Assembly (NCBI GenBank): GCA_024291935.2
Contig: CM044312.1
Location: 71,939,001-72,003,000 of the forward strand
Reading direction: 5' to 3'
DNA length: 64,000 nt
From: Okapia johnstoni
Taxonomy: Eukaryota > Chordata > Mammalia > Artiodactyla > Giraffidae
Below are positions 45,693-56,612 of the stretch, piece after piece (position 1 is the first letter of the stretch; the number at the start of each line of letters is the position of its first letter). The notes below the pieces were generated by a model that was not told where the DNA came from, ran no database searches, and saw only the letters and a list, made by a program, of their open reading frames with translations. The translations under genes and the position numbers were made by a program.

Positions 45693-45893
45693 GTACTGTG
45701 AATTTTCTCCCACTACATTATGGCTGAAAGGATTGGGCTCACTGGAAATCCTCAGAAGCCATCAGCTGAAACTAACCAGAAACCAGAGGACAAGGCAGCC
45801 CATTGATGCAGCTTATTCATTCAGCCCCAACAGAGCAGAACAGATAAGGCTGAAGAGTAGGTATGGACTCGCACAGAGAAGACAGCTGGCACA
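45693..45893 (+). other. Candidate internal exon 2 (201 nt)
   Basis: A T-rich tract ending in AG at 45691-45692 ('tttattttgactattag') precedes 201 nt with 66 uninterrupted codons, then a GTGAGT donor at 45894. Phase 2 on both sides: it starts with the third base of a codon and ends after two. The peptide is polar and basic (LRSHQLKLTRNQRTRQPID, RAEQIRLKSRYGLAQRR). It contains no recognised transposon, and its base composition is clearly richer in GC than its flanks. I cannot name a protein family. The phase is compatible with splicing from 42138-42209. Confidence 0.3.
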
Positions 45894-46166
45894 GTGAGTG
45901 ACATGTATGTGTGTGTGTGTGTGTATTTCTGTATCTAGCATATAGATATTTCTATGTTTATCTAGCATATATATACATTACATATGCACTACAATTTTAT
46001 ATATTATTTTCTAAGTTTATTTGGGGTGGGAAAGCTCTTGACTAACCATTTCTGAAATAGTGTATAGCTATGTTTGCCAGTTTTCCTTTAAAATGAAAGA
46101 AAATGAAATGAATGAAAGATCTAAGTACGTTTCATGGACTTAAGATAATCTGTCTAGATGATATCT
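45894..46166. other. Short spacer with GT repeat
   Basis: Contains a short GT run (45906-45922) and AT-rich sequence. Confidence 0.5.
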
Positions 46167-46467
46167 GTCAATTTATTTATTTGTTATTTTTATTTTGGCT
46201 CTGCTGGATCTTCGTTGCTGTGCATGGGCTTTCCCTGGTTGCGGTCTGCGGGCTTCTCATTGTAATGACTTCTGTTGCAGAGCACGGGCTCTGGGCGAGC
46301 AGGTTTCAGTAGTTGAGGCTCGGGGACTCTAGAGCAATACTGGCTCAGTAATTGTGGCGCATAGGTTTAGTTGCCCCACAGCATGTGGAATCTTCCCAGA
46401 CCAGGGATCAAATCAGTGTCCCCTGTATTGGCAGCAGATTATTGACCATTGAACCACCAGGGAAGTC
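46167..46467 (-). mobile_element. CHR-2-like SINE (full, antisense)
   Basis: The best-preserved CHR-type copy: 'ttttggctctgctggatctt', 'gcgggcttctcattgtaatg', 'gcatgtggaatcttcccaga' and antisense head 'aaccaccagggaagtcc'. Flanking 'ctagatgatatct' (46154-46166) and 'ctagatggtatct' (46468-46480) form a 13-bp target duplication with one mismatch. Confidence 0.9.
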
Positions 46468-46480
46468 CTAGATGGTATCT

Positions 46481-48239
46481 CTTAAAATAATTATTTTGAA
46501 CTTCCAATAAAATACTTAAGATGGAAGGATACATACTGCCCAAAGTAAAATGAAAAGATATTAGTGATTTCCTGCTCTCTGCTTTGAGTGGTTTTGCTTA
46601 AAAAGAAATAATCTTCCAGTGTCAAATCTATTGGATATTCATTTTTCCCTCTTATTTCTATTGTCCATTGTAACCAGAAAATGTTCAAAAGGCAAGTGGC
46701 TAATTTCATATCTGGTTACACATAAGATGGTGTGAGTGTGAATTATTCCTCTCAAACATTTTTTAATGTACGTGTGAAGTACATCTCAGTTCTTAAACAT
46801 GTCAGCAAGAAGAAAATGTAAAAGTTCCTGTCTTAAATTGCCCTTAGTTAACTCACCAGATTAGCAAGTTTTAAAAGAACATTTAAAATCTTTTTCTTCT
46901 TCCTCTGTAGAATTATATATTAGATTTTAATTTTGACTTGATATAGTGTGAGTGTATATATTAAATGATGTTTTAATATTTTAGCAGAATATATGAAGTA
47001 CTTATAGAAATGCTAGTCTAAAAGACCATTGGTCTGTAGTGGTTTTTTAAAAAATAATCTTTATCTCTGATTGCAAAGCAGTATATATTACTTTAAAAGG
47101 TTTTTGAACATGTTATTTTAGGGTTTTATAGAAAATAAAATTTTATGATCACATTTCTTTACAACATTCCCTTGAAAACGTTCCTCAAAATATTGTATTA
47201 AAATGAATCTTGTTCTTTATTTCTAGAACTCCTAAATATTATGTTTTTTAAAACTTTTTATTTTATGTTATGATATAGCTTATGGTGTGATAGTTTCAGA
47301 TGGACAGCAAAGGGACTCAGCCATACATACACATGCATGTAGTTGTTTTTAAGTGTTATCAAATGACATCCTGATCTTGTATTACACTGTCTTTACCTGT
47401 TAGAGAAAAAAAATGGCATGATATTCTTTTTTGATAAAAAATAGAATAATTACTTTGGAAATGTACAAAACAAATGGAATTTAAATGTGAATTCCATTTA
47501 AACACAAATGGTGTTTGGCTGTGATTCATTTTTAATCAAAGAATTTAGCTAACCAGTAGTTTGCAACAGACATCATAGAAAATTATATTTGTTCCAGATA
47601 ACCATGCTTTCTATTTGTCTAACTCATGTATATGATCAATTGTTAATGCAAGTTTCCAGATAATGCATACTGATGAGACAAATGTAACACAGTGAATTTT
47701 TATATTATATAATTTTTAAAGTACCATGTAATCCAGTGGATTTTAAACTTGAAACTACTGTCAAGTTTTACTAACCCTTGAAATTTTTAAAACAGAAAAA
47801 TGAGTAAAATATGGCTAAAGATGACACAAACATCTGGATGTCACATTGGAACATTAATAACTTATAAAACTTACTGAATAAAAATAAACATTATACTTAT
47901 TTCCATGTTACATCTCTTCTTGATTTTCCCTTTAAGTGCTTGCAATCAGAAGGTAAGCAGTAATTCATATTCAAGATAATTAACAGACATATCAATTATT
48001 AATTGATATTTTACAGACTACAGAGGTTTGTTGTTAAGCCATAACGTAGGTTATAGACACCATATTAAGAGATTCATTTCATTAGTCTGTAGTTTTGCTA
48101 CATTGTCTCTTCTTATATGAGAAAAGTACTTCATTAAAACCAAGGTTTTTTCTAAGTTATATTTTGATTTATTTGTATTCATTATATTAGTTGTACTGCA
48201 TTTGCTTAAATTTCAAATATGTATATATTTTAAGCAGTT
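46481..48239. other. No gene seen; short L1 tail inside
   Basis: AT-rich. 47246-47345 ('gatagtttcagatggacagc', 'aaagggactcagccatacat') is a ~100 bp antisense L1 3' end. A 'ggaatttaaatgtgaattcc' inverted repeat lies near 47476-47495. Otherwise unassigned. Confidence 0.5.
47246..47345 (-). mobile_element. L1 3' end fragment (~100 bp)
   Basis: 'tttcagatggacagcaaagg' and 'gactcagccatacatacaca' match the extreme 3' end of the L1 'A' type at 20330. Confidence 0.75.
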
Positions 48240-48560
48240 CCATTCTCAGAACTTACTCAATAGAAGAAAAAAATCACCAGGATATAAAGATACAAGTGAA
48301 TGATATTTATTGCTATGTTTTTTGTGTTAACAAAAAAAGATGAAAATAAGCTGAATGTCAATCAATAAGGGAATATTTCACAAAATATGGAGTAGGCTTT
48401 GCTTAGTCTGGGTCTTCTGCAATGCAGAAGGCAAGGATTTCGTTAGGGGAAATGCATATAGGAAGGAAAATTGGGTATCCCAGGCCACCTCTAGAAAAGC
48501 AAGAAGATATTTATTTGGAAGGATTTCTGTAATATATTGTTTAATAATTTCCTTAAAAGT
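48240..48560 (+). mobile_element. Possible old L1-type fragment (sense)
   Basis: 'gaaaataagctgaatgtcaa' followed by 'tcaataagggaatatttcac' resembles the 'aaacaacctaaatgtccatc' segment of old L1 3' ends. Weak; the open frame at 48355-48570 is not considered a gene. Confidence 0.4.
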
Positions 48561-49117
48561 TATATTGTAGTATATCTATAGCATCTCATAGAGTAGAACC
48601 ATATAATAACCCAGAACAATTAGTAAGGATCTATTTTAATTAAAATGTAAGGCAAAGAAAGAATGAAAAAATAATTCTGGTGCCTGATATCAGGCAACAC
48701 AATTGGACAGGGCTTGTAGGTATAACAGGGATACCTAGCTTTTCACTGGTTTAGTTTTTCAGATCTTTCTGAGGTGATTTCTAGCCTGGAAATCTTCTTA
48801 GACCCATCTCCATTCTCTGCCCCTCCTTGTCAATTATTCCTCCCTTTCCCAAGGCCTCTTCCATCTGTCCTTCTCACTTTTGCTTTTCATCTCCTTTATA
48901 TCCCTTCATCATCTTCCTATTAAAATACAAGTGCTTCCATTTACCCACTCATTTGTTTGCTTATCCTTTTATTTCTGAGAATGGAAGTTCTTGTTTTGAT
49001 TGTGTGTGAACCAAGTGGACTCCTGAAAACCAGTGTTTGCCTAATTTAATAAACATATAGCCTTTGACAGTTTTTGGACCAAAGAGAGAGAAGTGTTTTA
49101 TGTTTCATTTTGTTTGT
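48561..49117. other. No gene seen
   Basis: Unassigned; pyrimidine-rich at 48790-48990. Confidence 0.45.
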
Positions 49118-49222
49118 GCTTTTTTTTTAAATTTATTTATTTTAGTTGGGGGCTAATTACTTTACAATATTGTAGTGGTTTTTGCCATACATTGACATGA
49201 ATCAGCCATGGGTTTACATGTG
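49118..49222 (-). mobile_element. L1 3' end fragment (~100 bp)
   Basis: 'gttgggggctaattacttta', 'ttgccatacattgacatgaa' and 'tcagccatgggtttacatg', the extreme antisense 3' end of a ruminant L1. Confidence 0.85.
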
Positions 49223-49251
49223 TTTGTGCTTTTTAAATTTCTTAATCAAAG

Positions 49252-49382
49252 AGAGACAAAGTCACAGGAGCAAAGAAGATAGTGCACCCCCTAAGGATGG
49301 AGCACCTATAGATAGAAATACACTGATGACCAGAAGAGTTAATATCAGTTTTCAGAATTCTGTAAGAGAATTTGGAGTTCAG
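49252..49382 (+). other. Weak candidate exon
   Basis: A polar open frame (KEDSAPPKDGAPIDRN, NISFQNSVREFGVQ) runs from an AG at 49250-49251 to a CAG|GTGAAA donor at 49382/49383. The acceptor is poorly defined because several AGs lie in a row, and its natural phase does not match the phase-2 exons at 42138 and 45693. It lies immediately downstream of an L1 tail. Reported because it looks more coding-like than its surroundings; may be chance. Confidence 0.15.
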
Positions 49383-49937
49383 GTGAAAATCTTTTCCCAT
49401 AAGAGACAAAAAGGCAAGTATCCCTTCTTAGCGTGGAGCCATCACAGCTAGGTTTGCAAGTAGTACATTTGAGAGATAAAACAGACAGAAACTTCAATAC
49501 AGACATCAGTGATCCCTGAGGCAGTGCACATGCCTTTAAATTTTGGGTGGAAGACTTAAGCTGAAATGCATGTGGCTGGGAGAGACTAGATGATTATAAC
49601 TGAGAGACCCATTTATAATCAAAAGGAGGGATCATAGAAATCATGGACATTTCTCACTGATAGTGGTCTAACTACATGTGTTTCACAGGCTGCTGAAATC
49701 TGGAACGGAATATGTAGCACAGTCCCATATCAACATATACCTTGCTAAGTTTATCTCCTGCTCTTTTTTTGTGTAAACTATTTACAATATGAACTGACGA
49801 TTTTGCAATGTCCCATTCGTCTCCAAGTTTTCCTACCTTTATGACTGGTGGCCCCATTCTCTCTACCAGGATCCCTTTCTGCATCTACAAACATAACCCA
49901 ACCAGCAGGGTCCAGCTCAAAGATGACTCGTATACTT
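49383..49937. other. No gene seen
   Basis: Unassigned sequence; nothing recognised. Confidence 0.45.
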
Positions 49938-50083
49938 GCTACTTAGAGTGGTCCCTGCACCAGCAGCATCATCAGGTGAGGCAGAATCCCAGCCCACATC
50001 CCTGATCCTCTCCTCCTAAGCCAGTTAATAAGATCGATCCTCAGATGATTCATAAGCAGTTTGAAGTTTGAGAAGCACGATTC
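49938..50083 (-). mobile_element. MER5A-like hAT element remnant
   Basis: 'gtggtccctgcaccagcagc', 'atcatcaggtgaggcagaat' and 'gcagtttgaagtttgagaag' follow an antisense MER5A, a non-autonomous hAT-Charlie transposon. Old and internally decayed. Confidence 0.65.
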
Positions 50084-50689
50084 TACTCTATAAAGGCTTT
50101 TTGTATTTCTTCAATCTAAAATAACTTCCTGATGTCTAAAAGTGCTCAACATTTATTTTCTTTTTTAGACAGTTACTCACCTCTCTAAGTGATAATTCTC
50201 AAGTAATTTGTTTTTAAGTCAAAGTTGGTCCTTGGGACTTTTGTGGATGCTGGATCCTTTCAAACTTTGACTTACACATCAGGAGAGGGTCCAGTGAAAA
50301 ATTGTACTTTAATTTTTTTTTTTAGAAAAATCAGAATGTCTAGCAACATGGACAGAATGGCTGCCTGGGAACAGTCGCCCTTTAGCCAGGCTTGTGCTCT
50401 CTGCTAGGTCACAGTCCCCACAGTGTTCACATAAGCTCTGGTCCCTGACAGTTCTACCATTCATGTTGTCTGTCTGGCCTCTGACATTTGAGTTTGAAAC
50501 TGCTGAATGCCAATAAACCTGGGGTCCCTGCCTGGAGGAAAGTCATGTGTTTGTCCTATTCAATATCCTGTTTATAGCAAATATCCAATAGCCTTTTAAA
50601 AAATCAATATTGCTATTATATTAACATTTTTAAAGGTGATATGAGACAGTACCTGGCCACAAAAAATTTACAGCCTTAAAATTACATTC
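50084..50689. other. No gene seen
   Basis: Unassigned. A 60-codon frame at 50225-50407 has no supporting context. Confidence 0.45.
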
Positions 50690-51290
50690 AACACCAAATG
50701 CTAGTGAAGTTTCTAAGAATATAGGTGATCATTGCTAGCATAGATGACAAAATGGTATGCCCACTCTGGAAAGAGTTTGGCAGTTTCACACCGAACATGC
50801 ACTTACCATATGCCACACAGTCATTGAATTCTTGGGTATGTATCCCAAACGAATAGAAAGTTATGTTCACATGAAAGCTGTACAGCTCCAATAAAAATTT
50901 TTTAAAAAATAAGAAAGCTGCACAGGAATGTTCATGGCAGCTTTATTCAGAACTGTCCAAAATTGGAGACAATCCAAATGTCCCTCAAATGGTCAGTGAG
51001 TAAGCAAACGATGGTGTTCCCACACCTTACAGTTCAATGTAGCAATAAAAAGGAAGAATATAGTGAAAAATGCAAAAACTTGGTTGACAAGTTATACTGC
51101 ATGAAAAAAGACAGTCACATATTACATAATAATCTTGAAATAACAAAATTATAGAGATGGAGGCAGTCCGAGATTATAGTCTCTACAGAGAGACTTGTGG
51201 TGACTGAAAGAAAGTTCTGTATCTAGGTCGTGGTGGTGGTAACAGTGATTCAATATTTTTACATGTCATGAGATCACCACAATAAGCCTA
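50690..51290 (+). mobile_element. Old L1-type 3' region (sense)
   Basis: 'aaagagtttggcagtttcac', 'gcagctttattcagaactgt', 'gagacaatccaaatgtccct' and 'caataaaaaggaagaatata' follow the order of an old sense L1 3' end. Highly diverged. Confidence 0.6.
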
Positions 51291-51687
51291 GTTACCATCT
51301 GGCACCATACAAAGTTTTAAAAATATTATTAACTGTGTTCCCTATGCTGTACATGATATCCCAGTGACATGTATTTTATAACTGTAAGTTTCATCTCCCT
51401 CATCTATTTCACTTACCCCTTCATGCACCTCCCCTCCAGCAACCACCAGTTCTCTGTTTGCATGGGTTTGTTTCTGGTTTGTCATTTTTGTTCATTTTTT
51501 TGTTTTTCAGACTACACATGTAAGTGAAATCATTGGTATTTGTCTGTCGCCAGCCTATTTCGCTTAGCATAAAACCCTCTGGATGCTGCCATGTTATCAT
51601 ACATGGCAAGATTTCTTTCTCTCTCTCTTTTTTTAATGCTGAGTAATAGTCCAGTGTGTGTGTGTGTGTGTGTGTATTTGATAAAAT

Positions 51688-51805
51688 CAGTTTAGTCGCT
51701 CAGTCATGTCCAACTCTTTGTGACCCCATGGACTGCAGCATGCCAGGCTTCCCTGTCCATCACCAACTCCTGGAGCTTACTCAAACTCATGTCCATCAAG
51801 TCGGT
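51688..51805 (-). mobile_element. BovB 3'-end fragment inside L1
   Basis: 'gtcgctcagtcatgtccaac', 'ctgtccatcaccaactcctg' and 'tcatgtccatcaagtcggtg' are antisense BovB 3' sequence. Flanking 'gataaaat' (51680-51687) and 'gataagat' (51806-51813) suggest an 8-bp target duplication within the dinucleotide-rich part of L1. Confidence 0.88.
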
Positions 51806-51811
51806 GATAAG

Positions 51812-51858
<47 letters not shown>

Positions 51859-51900
51859 CATGCATACATACATATATATGTATATATGTATATATATATT
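51806..51900. repeat. TA/CA/TA compound microsatellite
   Basis: TA run, then CA run, then TA run with 'catgcatacatacatatata' steps. Together with the TG run at 51654-51674 it is what remains of the L1 dinucleotide stretch on both sides of the BovB fragment. Confidence 0.9.
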
Positions 51901-52349
51901 ACATCTTCCTTATCCATTCATCTGTTAATGAACACTTATGTTACTTTCATATTTTGGCTATTATAAATAGTACCTCAATGATTGGGGTACATGTATCTTT
52001 TCAAATTAATGTTTTCATTTTCTATGGATAAATTCTCAGTAGTAGAATTTCCAGATTATATGGTACTTTTATTTATAATTTTTTGAGGAACCCCCATACT
52101 GTTTTCCAGAACGATTATAACAATTTACATTCCCACCAATGATGCACAAGTGTTCCCTTTTCTCCACACCCTTCCCAACACTTTTTGTTTGTCCTTTTGA
52201 TAATAGCTATTCTAATAAGTGTGAGATGATACCGCATTGTGTTTTTTATTTATATTTCCCTGGTGATTAGTGATGTCAAGCATCTCTTCATGGGCCTATT
52301 AGCCTTGTGTCTGTCATCTTTGGAAAAATGTCTATATGGTCTTCTGCTC

Positions 52350-54150
52350 TTTTTTTAATATGACTGTTTTTATTATGTTGTATGACTTCTTTATATATTT
52401 TTAATATTAACCCCTTATTGAATATATCATTTGCAAATATTTTATCCTATTCACTAAGTTGCCTTTTCATTTTGTTGTTTCCTTCACTATGCAAAAGCTT
52501 TTTAATTTGATACAGTCCCATTTGTTTATTTTTGCTTTTCTTTGTCCTTGCCTAAAGATAGAGATTCAAAAAATATTGCTCTGACTTGTGTCAAAGAGCA
52601 TATGGCCTCTTTTTTATTCTAGACATTTATTATTTCAAGTCTATATTTACTTCTTTAATCCATTTGTAATTTATGTTTGTATATGGTGTGTCAATAATAA
52701 AGTGATATTGTTTCTTTCTTTTTGCATATAGCCCAGTTTCCCCAATACCACATATTGAAGAGAATTTTTCCTCATTGTATATTCCTGCCTTCATTGTCCT
52801 AGATTAATTTATCATATAAGGTGATTTATTTCTTGGATCTCTATTTTGTTCCTTCAATCCATGTGTCTGTTTTGTGCCAGTACCGTACTGTTTTGATTAC
52901 TATAGTGTTGCAGTGTATTTTGAAATCAGGAAACATGATGCCTCTAGCTTTGTTCTTTTTCCTCAAGACTGGTTTGATTATATGAGGGTTTTTTTGTGGT
53001 TTCATACATAATTTAGGATTTTTGTTCTAGTTCTGTGAAAATGACATATGTATTTTGATAGGGATTACATTGAATACTTTGGGTAGTACAGGTATTTAAC
53101 AATATTAATGCTTCCAACCCATGAGCATGGTGTAGCTTCCCATTTACTTGTGTCATCTTTAATTTTTTTCATCAGTGTCTTATAGTTTTCCAAGTGCAGG
53201 TCTTTCACTTCCTTGGTTAAATTTATTTCAGGAATTTTTTATTTATGATGCAATAGTAAATGGGGTTGTTTTCTTAATTTCTTATTCTCTTTCTGACAGT
53301 TCATTATCAGTGTATATAAATACAAAATATTTCTATATATTAACTTTGTATCCTACAACTTTAGTGAATTTGTTTATTAGTTCTAATAGATTTTGTGTGC
53401 TTGTGTGTGAAGTCTTTAATTTTTCTACATATAGTATCATGTCATCTTCAAATAACTTTGGACTTGGCATATCTGGCCTTTATTATGAAGTATGTTCACT
53501 CCTTACTCGCTTTGTTGAGAGTTTTTATTATAAATATTTGTTGAATTTTGTCAAATGCTCTTTCTGCATCTATTGAGATAATCATATACTTTTGATCCTT
53601 TGTTTTCTTAATGTAGTATCTACCAATGATTGATTTGTGAACACTGAAACATCCTTGCATCCTGAAATAAATCCCACTTGATCATACTGTATGATCCTTT
53701 TAATGTATTATCAAATTCAGGTTGATAATATTTTATTGAGGATTCTTACATCTATGTTTATCAGGGATACTGGGCTGTACTTTTCTTTCTTATACTTTGT
53801 CTGGTTTTGGTATTAGGTTGATGATTTCCTCAAAAAATGTGGAAGCATTCCTTTGCTCTTCAATTTTTTGGAATACTTTGAAACGAATAGTGTTAACTCT
53901 TTTTAAATGTTTGCTGGTATTCATATATAAAGTTGTATAGTTCTGGACTTTTGTTTGTTGGAGATTTTTGATTACTGATTCAGTTTTATTAGTAATAAAT
54001 CCCTCTGTTTATATTTTCTATTTGTTCCTGATTCAGTCTTGGAAGATGTGTGTTTCTGTGAATTTATCCATCTCTTCTAGGTTTTCCAGTTTATTGGCAT
54101 ATAATTTTTTAAAGTAATCTTTCACGATTCCTTCCTGGTATTTCTGTGGT
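52350..54150 (-). pseudogene. L1 ORF2 remnant with altered RT active site
   Basis: Minus-strand ORF2 remnant covering the C-terminal region and reverse transcriptase of L1. The catalytic motif is readable at 53441-53452 as Phe-Glu-Asp-Asp followed by Met-Ile-Leu-Tyr; the family has Ala before the two Asp. The upstream 'Ile-Glu' phrase is visible at about 53560-53580 ('ctgcatctattgagataatc' on the plus strand). Many stops and frameshifts. It cannot encode a working enzyme. Confidence 0.7.
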
Positions 54151-54205
54151 ATGATTTGTAACTTTTCCTGTTTCATTTCTTATTTTATTTATTTGTACTA
54201 TCACT

Positions 54206-54690
54206 TTTTTTTTTTTTGAGAAGTCTGACCTCCAATCCCGGGAATAGTTCTAGCAGTTCCGTGCTCCTTTGGCAGATGCGCTAAGTTAGTAAATGGTTTC
54301 CTTCATGTGTAGTCTAGATGCCCTTCAAACTGCTTGGGTTGTTTTGTTTTACTGGGTTTTTGTAGTTTTTCTCTGTTCCTTTCTTCTTCTTTTGGTCTTT
54401 TCACTTAGAGTTTGATAATTTTCTGTAACAACTCTGTGTGTGGGCCCCTCAGGGATATCCCTCTCTGCAGTTATAGGCAATAGGGTGGGGTTTCCATTGA
54501 TACCTTATCTCTGTCTCTTCTACCTGTCTCTTTGGGGTCCCTTTCTCATTTGTGGTGCATAAGTTCTTCAATTAGCCGTCAGTTCATCTTCAGGAGGAAT
54601 TTCTCTATATGTAGGTGTAGATTCAGCGTGTCTTTGGGAGGAAATGAGTTGTGTCTTCCTGCACCACCGTCTTGAACCTTATAGCCTGTC
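54206..54690 (-). mobile_element. Possible L1 5' UTR-like end
   Basis: After a poly-T run the sequence becomes GC-richer and ends 'cctgcaccaccgtcttgaac'. On the minus strand that end starts like 'gttcaagacggtgg', the kind of start seen at L1 5' ends ('aagatggcgg'). If so, this L1 keeps both ends and lost ORF1 and the front of ORF2. The resemblance is from memory and weak. Confidence 0.35.
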
Positions 54691-54739
54691 CTGTACATTT
54701 TTTTCAACTTCCTGTGACTATGTAGTACTTCTTATTGTG

Positions 54740-54838
54740 TATTAGTCACTCAGTTGGATCAGACTCTTTACGACCCTATGAACTGTGACACGCCATGGAA
54801 TTCTCCAGGGATGGAACCCGATCTCCTTCGGATTCCTT
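54740..54838 (-). mobile_element. Bov-tA, internally deleted (left arm of inverted pair)
   Basis: Antisense Bov-A end 'gtattagtcactcagttgga' to 'ggaattctccagg', then a short piece of antisense tRNA head ('gatggaacccgatctccttc'). The middle of the element is missing. Confidence 0.8.
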
Positions 54839-55045
54839 ACCTCTGGCTCAGACGGTGAAGAATCTGCCCACAATGCAGGTGATCCGGGTTTGATCACTGG
54901 GCCGGGAAGATCGCCTGGAGGAGGGTATGGCAACCCACTCCAGAATTCTTGCCTGGAGAATTCCTGGGATAGAGGAGTGTGGTAGGCTACAGTCCACGGG
55001 ATTGCAGAGTTGGACACTGATGAGCGACTAACGCTTTCACTTTCA
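54839..55045 (+). mobile_element. Bov-tA SINE (right arm of inverted pair)
   Basis: Sense Bov-tA with head 'ggctcagacggtgaagaatc' and end 'gatgagcgactaacgctttc'. It abuts the antisense copy head to head. Confidence 0.9.
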
Positions 55046-56212
55046 CTATATATCTAATATATGAGCTATATGTGTCAGTACAAAACTCACACCCTGCTTT
55101 GAAAAACTACCATCAATGTGACAATTGTTTCTGGGTGAAGTGCCGCTGAGGATGTTTATTAGCACATATTAACATTATATGTGATTCATGCAGCTTGAGA
55201 AATGCTGAGGCAGTAAAGCTTCCTCAGTTGAAGCAAGACAATGGAGTTTAAATATTTACTGTATCATAGCTGATGATAAAGTCCATATTAGGTATGAATA
55301 GTTTATTTGGAGTTCTTGCCTGGAGAGTCCCAGGGACGGGGGAGCCTGGTGGGCTGCTGTCTGTGGGGTTGCACAGAGTCGGACACAACTAAAGCGACTT
55401 AGCAGCAACAGCAGCAGTTTATTTGGATACTCTTCTTTCAGCCAGTGTAGTATGATTAGTTATTATCAGTGTATGCTTAGTCAGCATACATACACTTTAT
55501 AGCTATAATATCAGCACACACTTGTAGTATATAAGGTAGCTTACTAAAGATCCTTATGACTGTAGATTCCAGTTTAAAAAAGTTAAAGCCCCAAATCTCT
55601 GAATAAGAAAGGTGACTTTAATATCGAATACATAGTAAATCAGTGATAACCCATGTGGTGACGCTTTGGACACCTCTCTGAGATGTTGCCATGTTTCACC
55701 ATGCTTATTTCTTAAGAAATCAAACTCACAAGTAAAATAGGAGAATAGGTATTAAACTGAGATATCTAAATTTTTATGACCAATTTTATCACCATCCTTG
55801 TGTACTTTTTCAAGTCTATGTCTTTTGTTCTAAGTTTCCTTCTTATAAAAATATCAATTCATTGTTTGTATAGAGTTATTATTGACTAAGTGACAGAAAA
55901 ACAATAAACAGACAGTTTTTGTTTCAACAAAGCATTTATTTTGTTTGCACAAAAATCTAATGATCATAGTAGGAAAACTCCAGTGGGGCTTTAATAGACT
56001 TCTATAACAAAAAATTGCCAAAAATTATCTTAATATGTTACCTACAAAACTTGTTTCTTCTTTAATGTTCCCATCACAGCAAACGGTACCACCATCTACC
56101 AAAATTTTTCTCCTCAGAAGGCATCACTGACTTCTCTTTCTTTTTCACTTCCTACACTGAATCAGTCAAAACACTTCCCAAATATACATATAATTGTCTC
56201 TCCATCCCCATT
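55046..56212. other. No gene seen except a Bov-A at 55312
   Basis: AT-rich unassigned sequence around the Bov-A monomer described next. Confidence 0.45.
55312..55415 (+). mobile_element. 5'-truncated Bov-A SINE, perfect target duplication
   Basis: Only the last ~105 bp of a Bov-A2-type element ('gttcttgcctggagagtccc' to an AGC/AAC run). Flanking 'agtttatttgga' (55300-55311 and 55416-55427) is identical over 12 bp, so this is a complete insertion of a truncated copy, not a decayed longer one. Confidence 0.95.
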
Positions 56213-56214
56213 TT

Positions 56215-56430
56215 GAGCTACCCTAATGGCTCATATGGTAAAGAATTCACCTGCAATGCAGGAGACCTGGGTTCAGTCCCTGGGTTGGAAAGATCCCCTG
56301 GAGGAAGGCATGGCAACCCACTCCTGTATTTACCTGGAGAATCTCCATGGACGGAGGAGCCTGGCGGGCTACAGTTCATGGGGTCGCAAAGAGTTGGACA
56401 TGACTTGAGCACCTAAGCACAGCACAGCAC
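56215..56430 (+). mobile_element. Bov-tA SINE
   Basis: tRNA-derived head 'ggctcatatggtaaagaatt', Bov-A body, end 'gagttggacatgacttgagc' followed by a short GCACA repeat. Confidence 0.92.
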
Positions 56431-56612
56431 ATCGCCATCTCCTTTACCACCGCCTTTTCTGAATTTCATTATCTTTGACCTGGGGCACTTTGGTAGCCTA
56501 ATTTTCGCATCCATTATTGTCCTAATCAATCCAGTACATTACAACAAGAAAGAGTGCTTCAAAATGTGTATTCTACAATGTTTATACTTAAAAACATTTT
56601 TCCTTTACTCTT

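Larger units (their letters stand above)
51295..54205 (-). mobile_element. Long antisense L1 (3' end through RT domain)
   Basis: Antisense L1 sequence can be followed for about 2.9 kb: 3' UTR ('catctatttcacttacccct'), 'ttacattcccaccaatgatg', 'ccccttattgaatatatcat', then ORF2 up to and beyond the reverse transcriptase. A BovB fragment and microsatellite (51688-51900) interrupt it. No long ORF2 frame is intact. Confidence 0.88.

Noticed and set aside
53175..53576. 133-codon plus-strand frame with hydrophobic stretches
   Set aside because: It is the antisense of L1 ORF2; the apparent membrane segments come from reading AT-rich coding sequence backwards.
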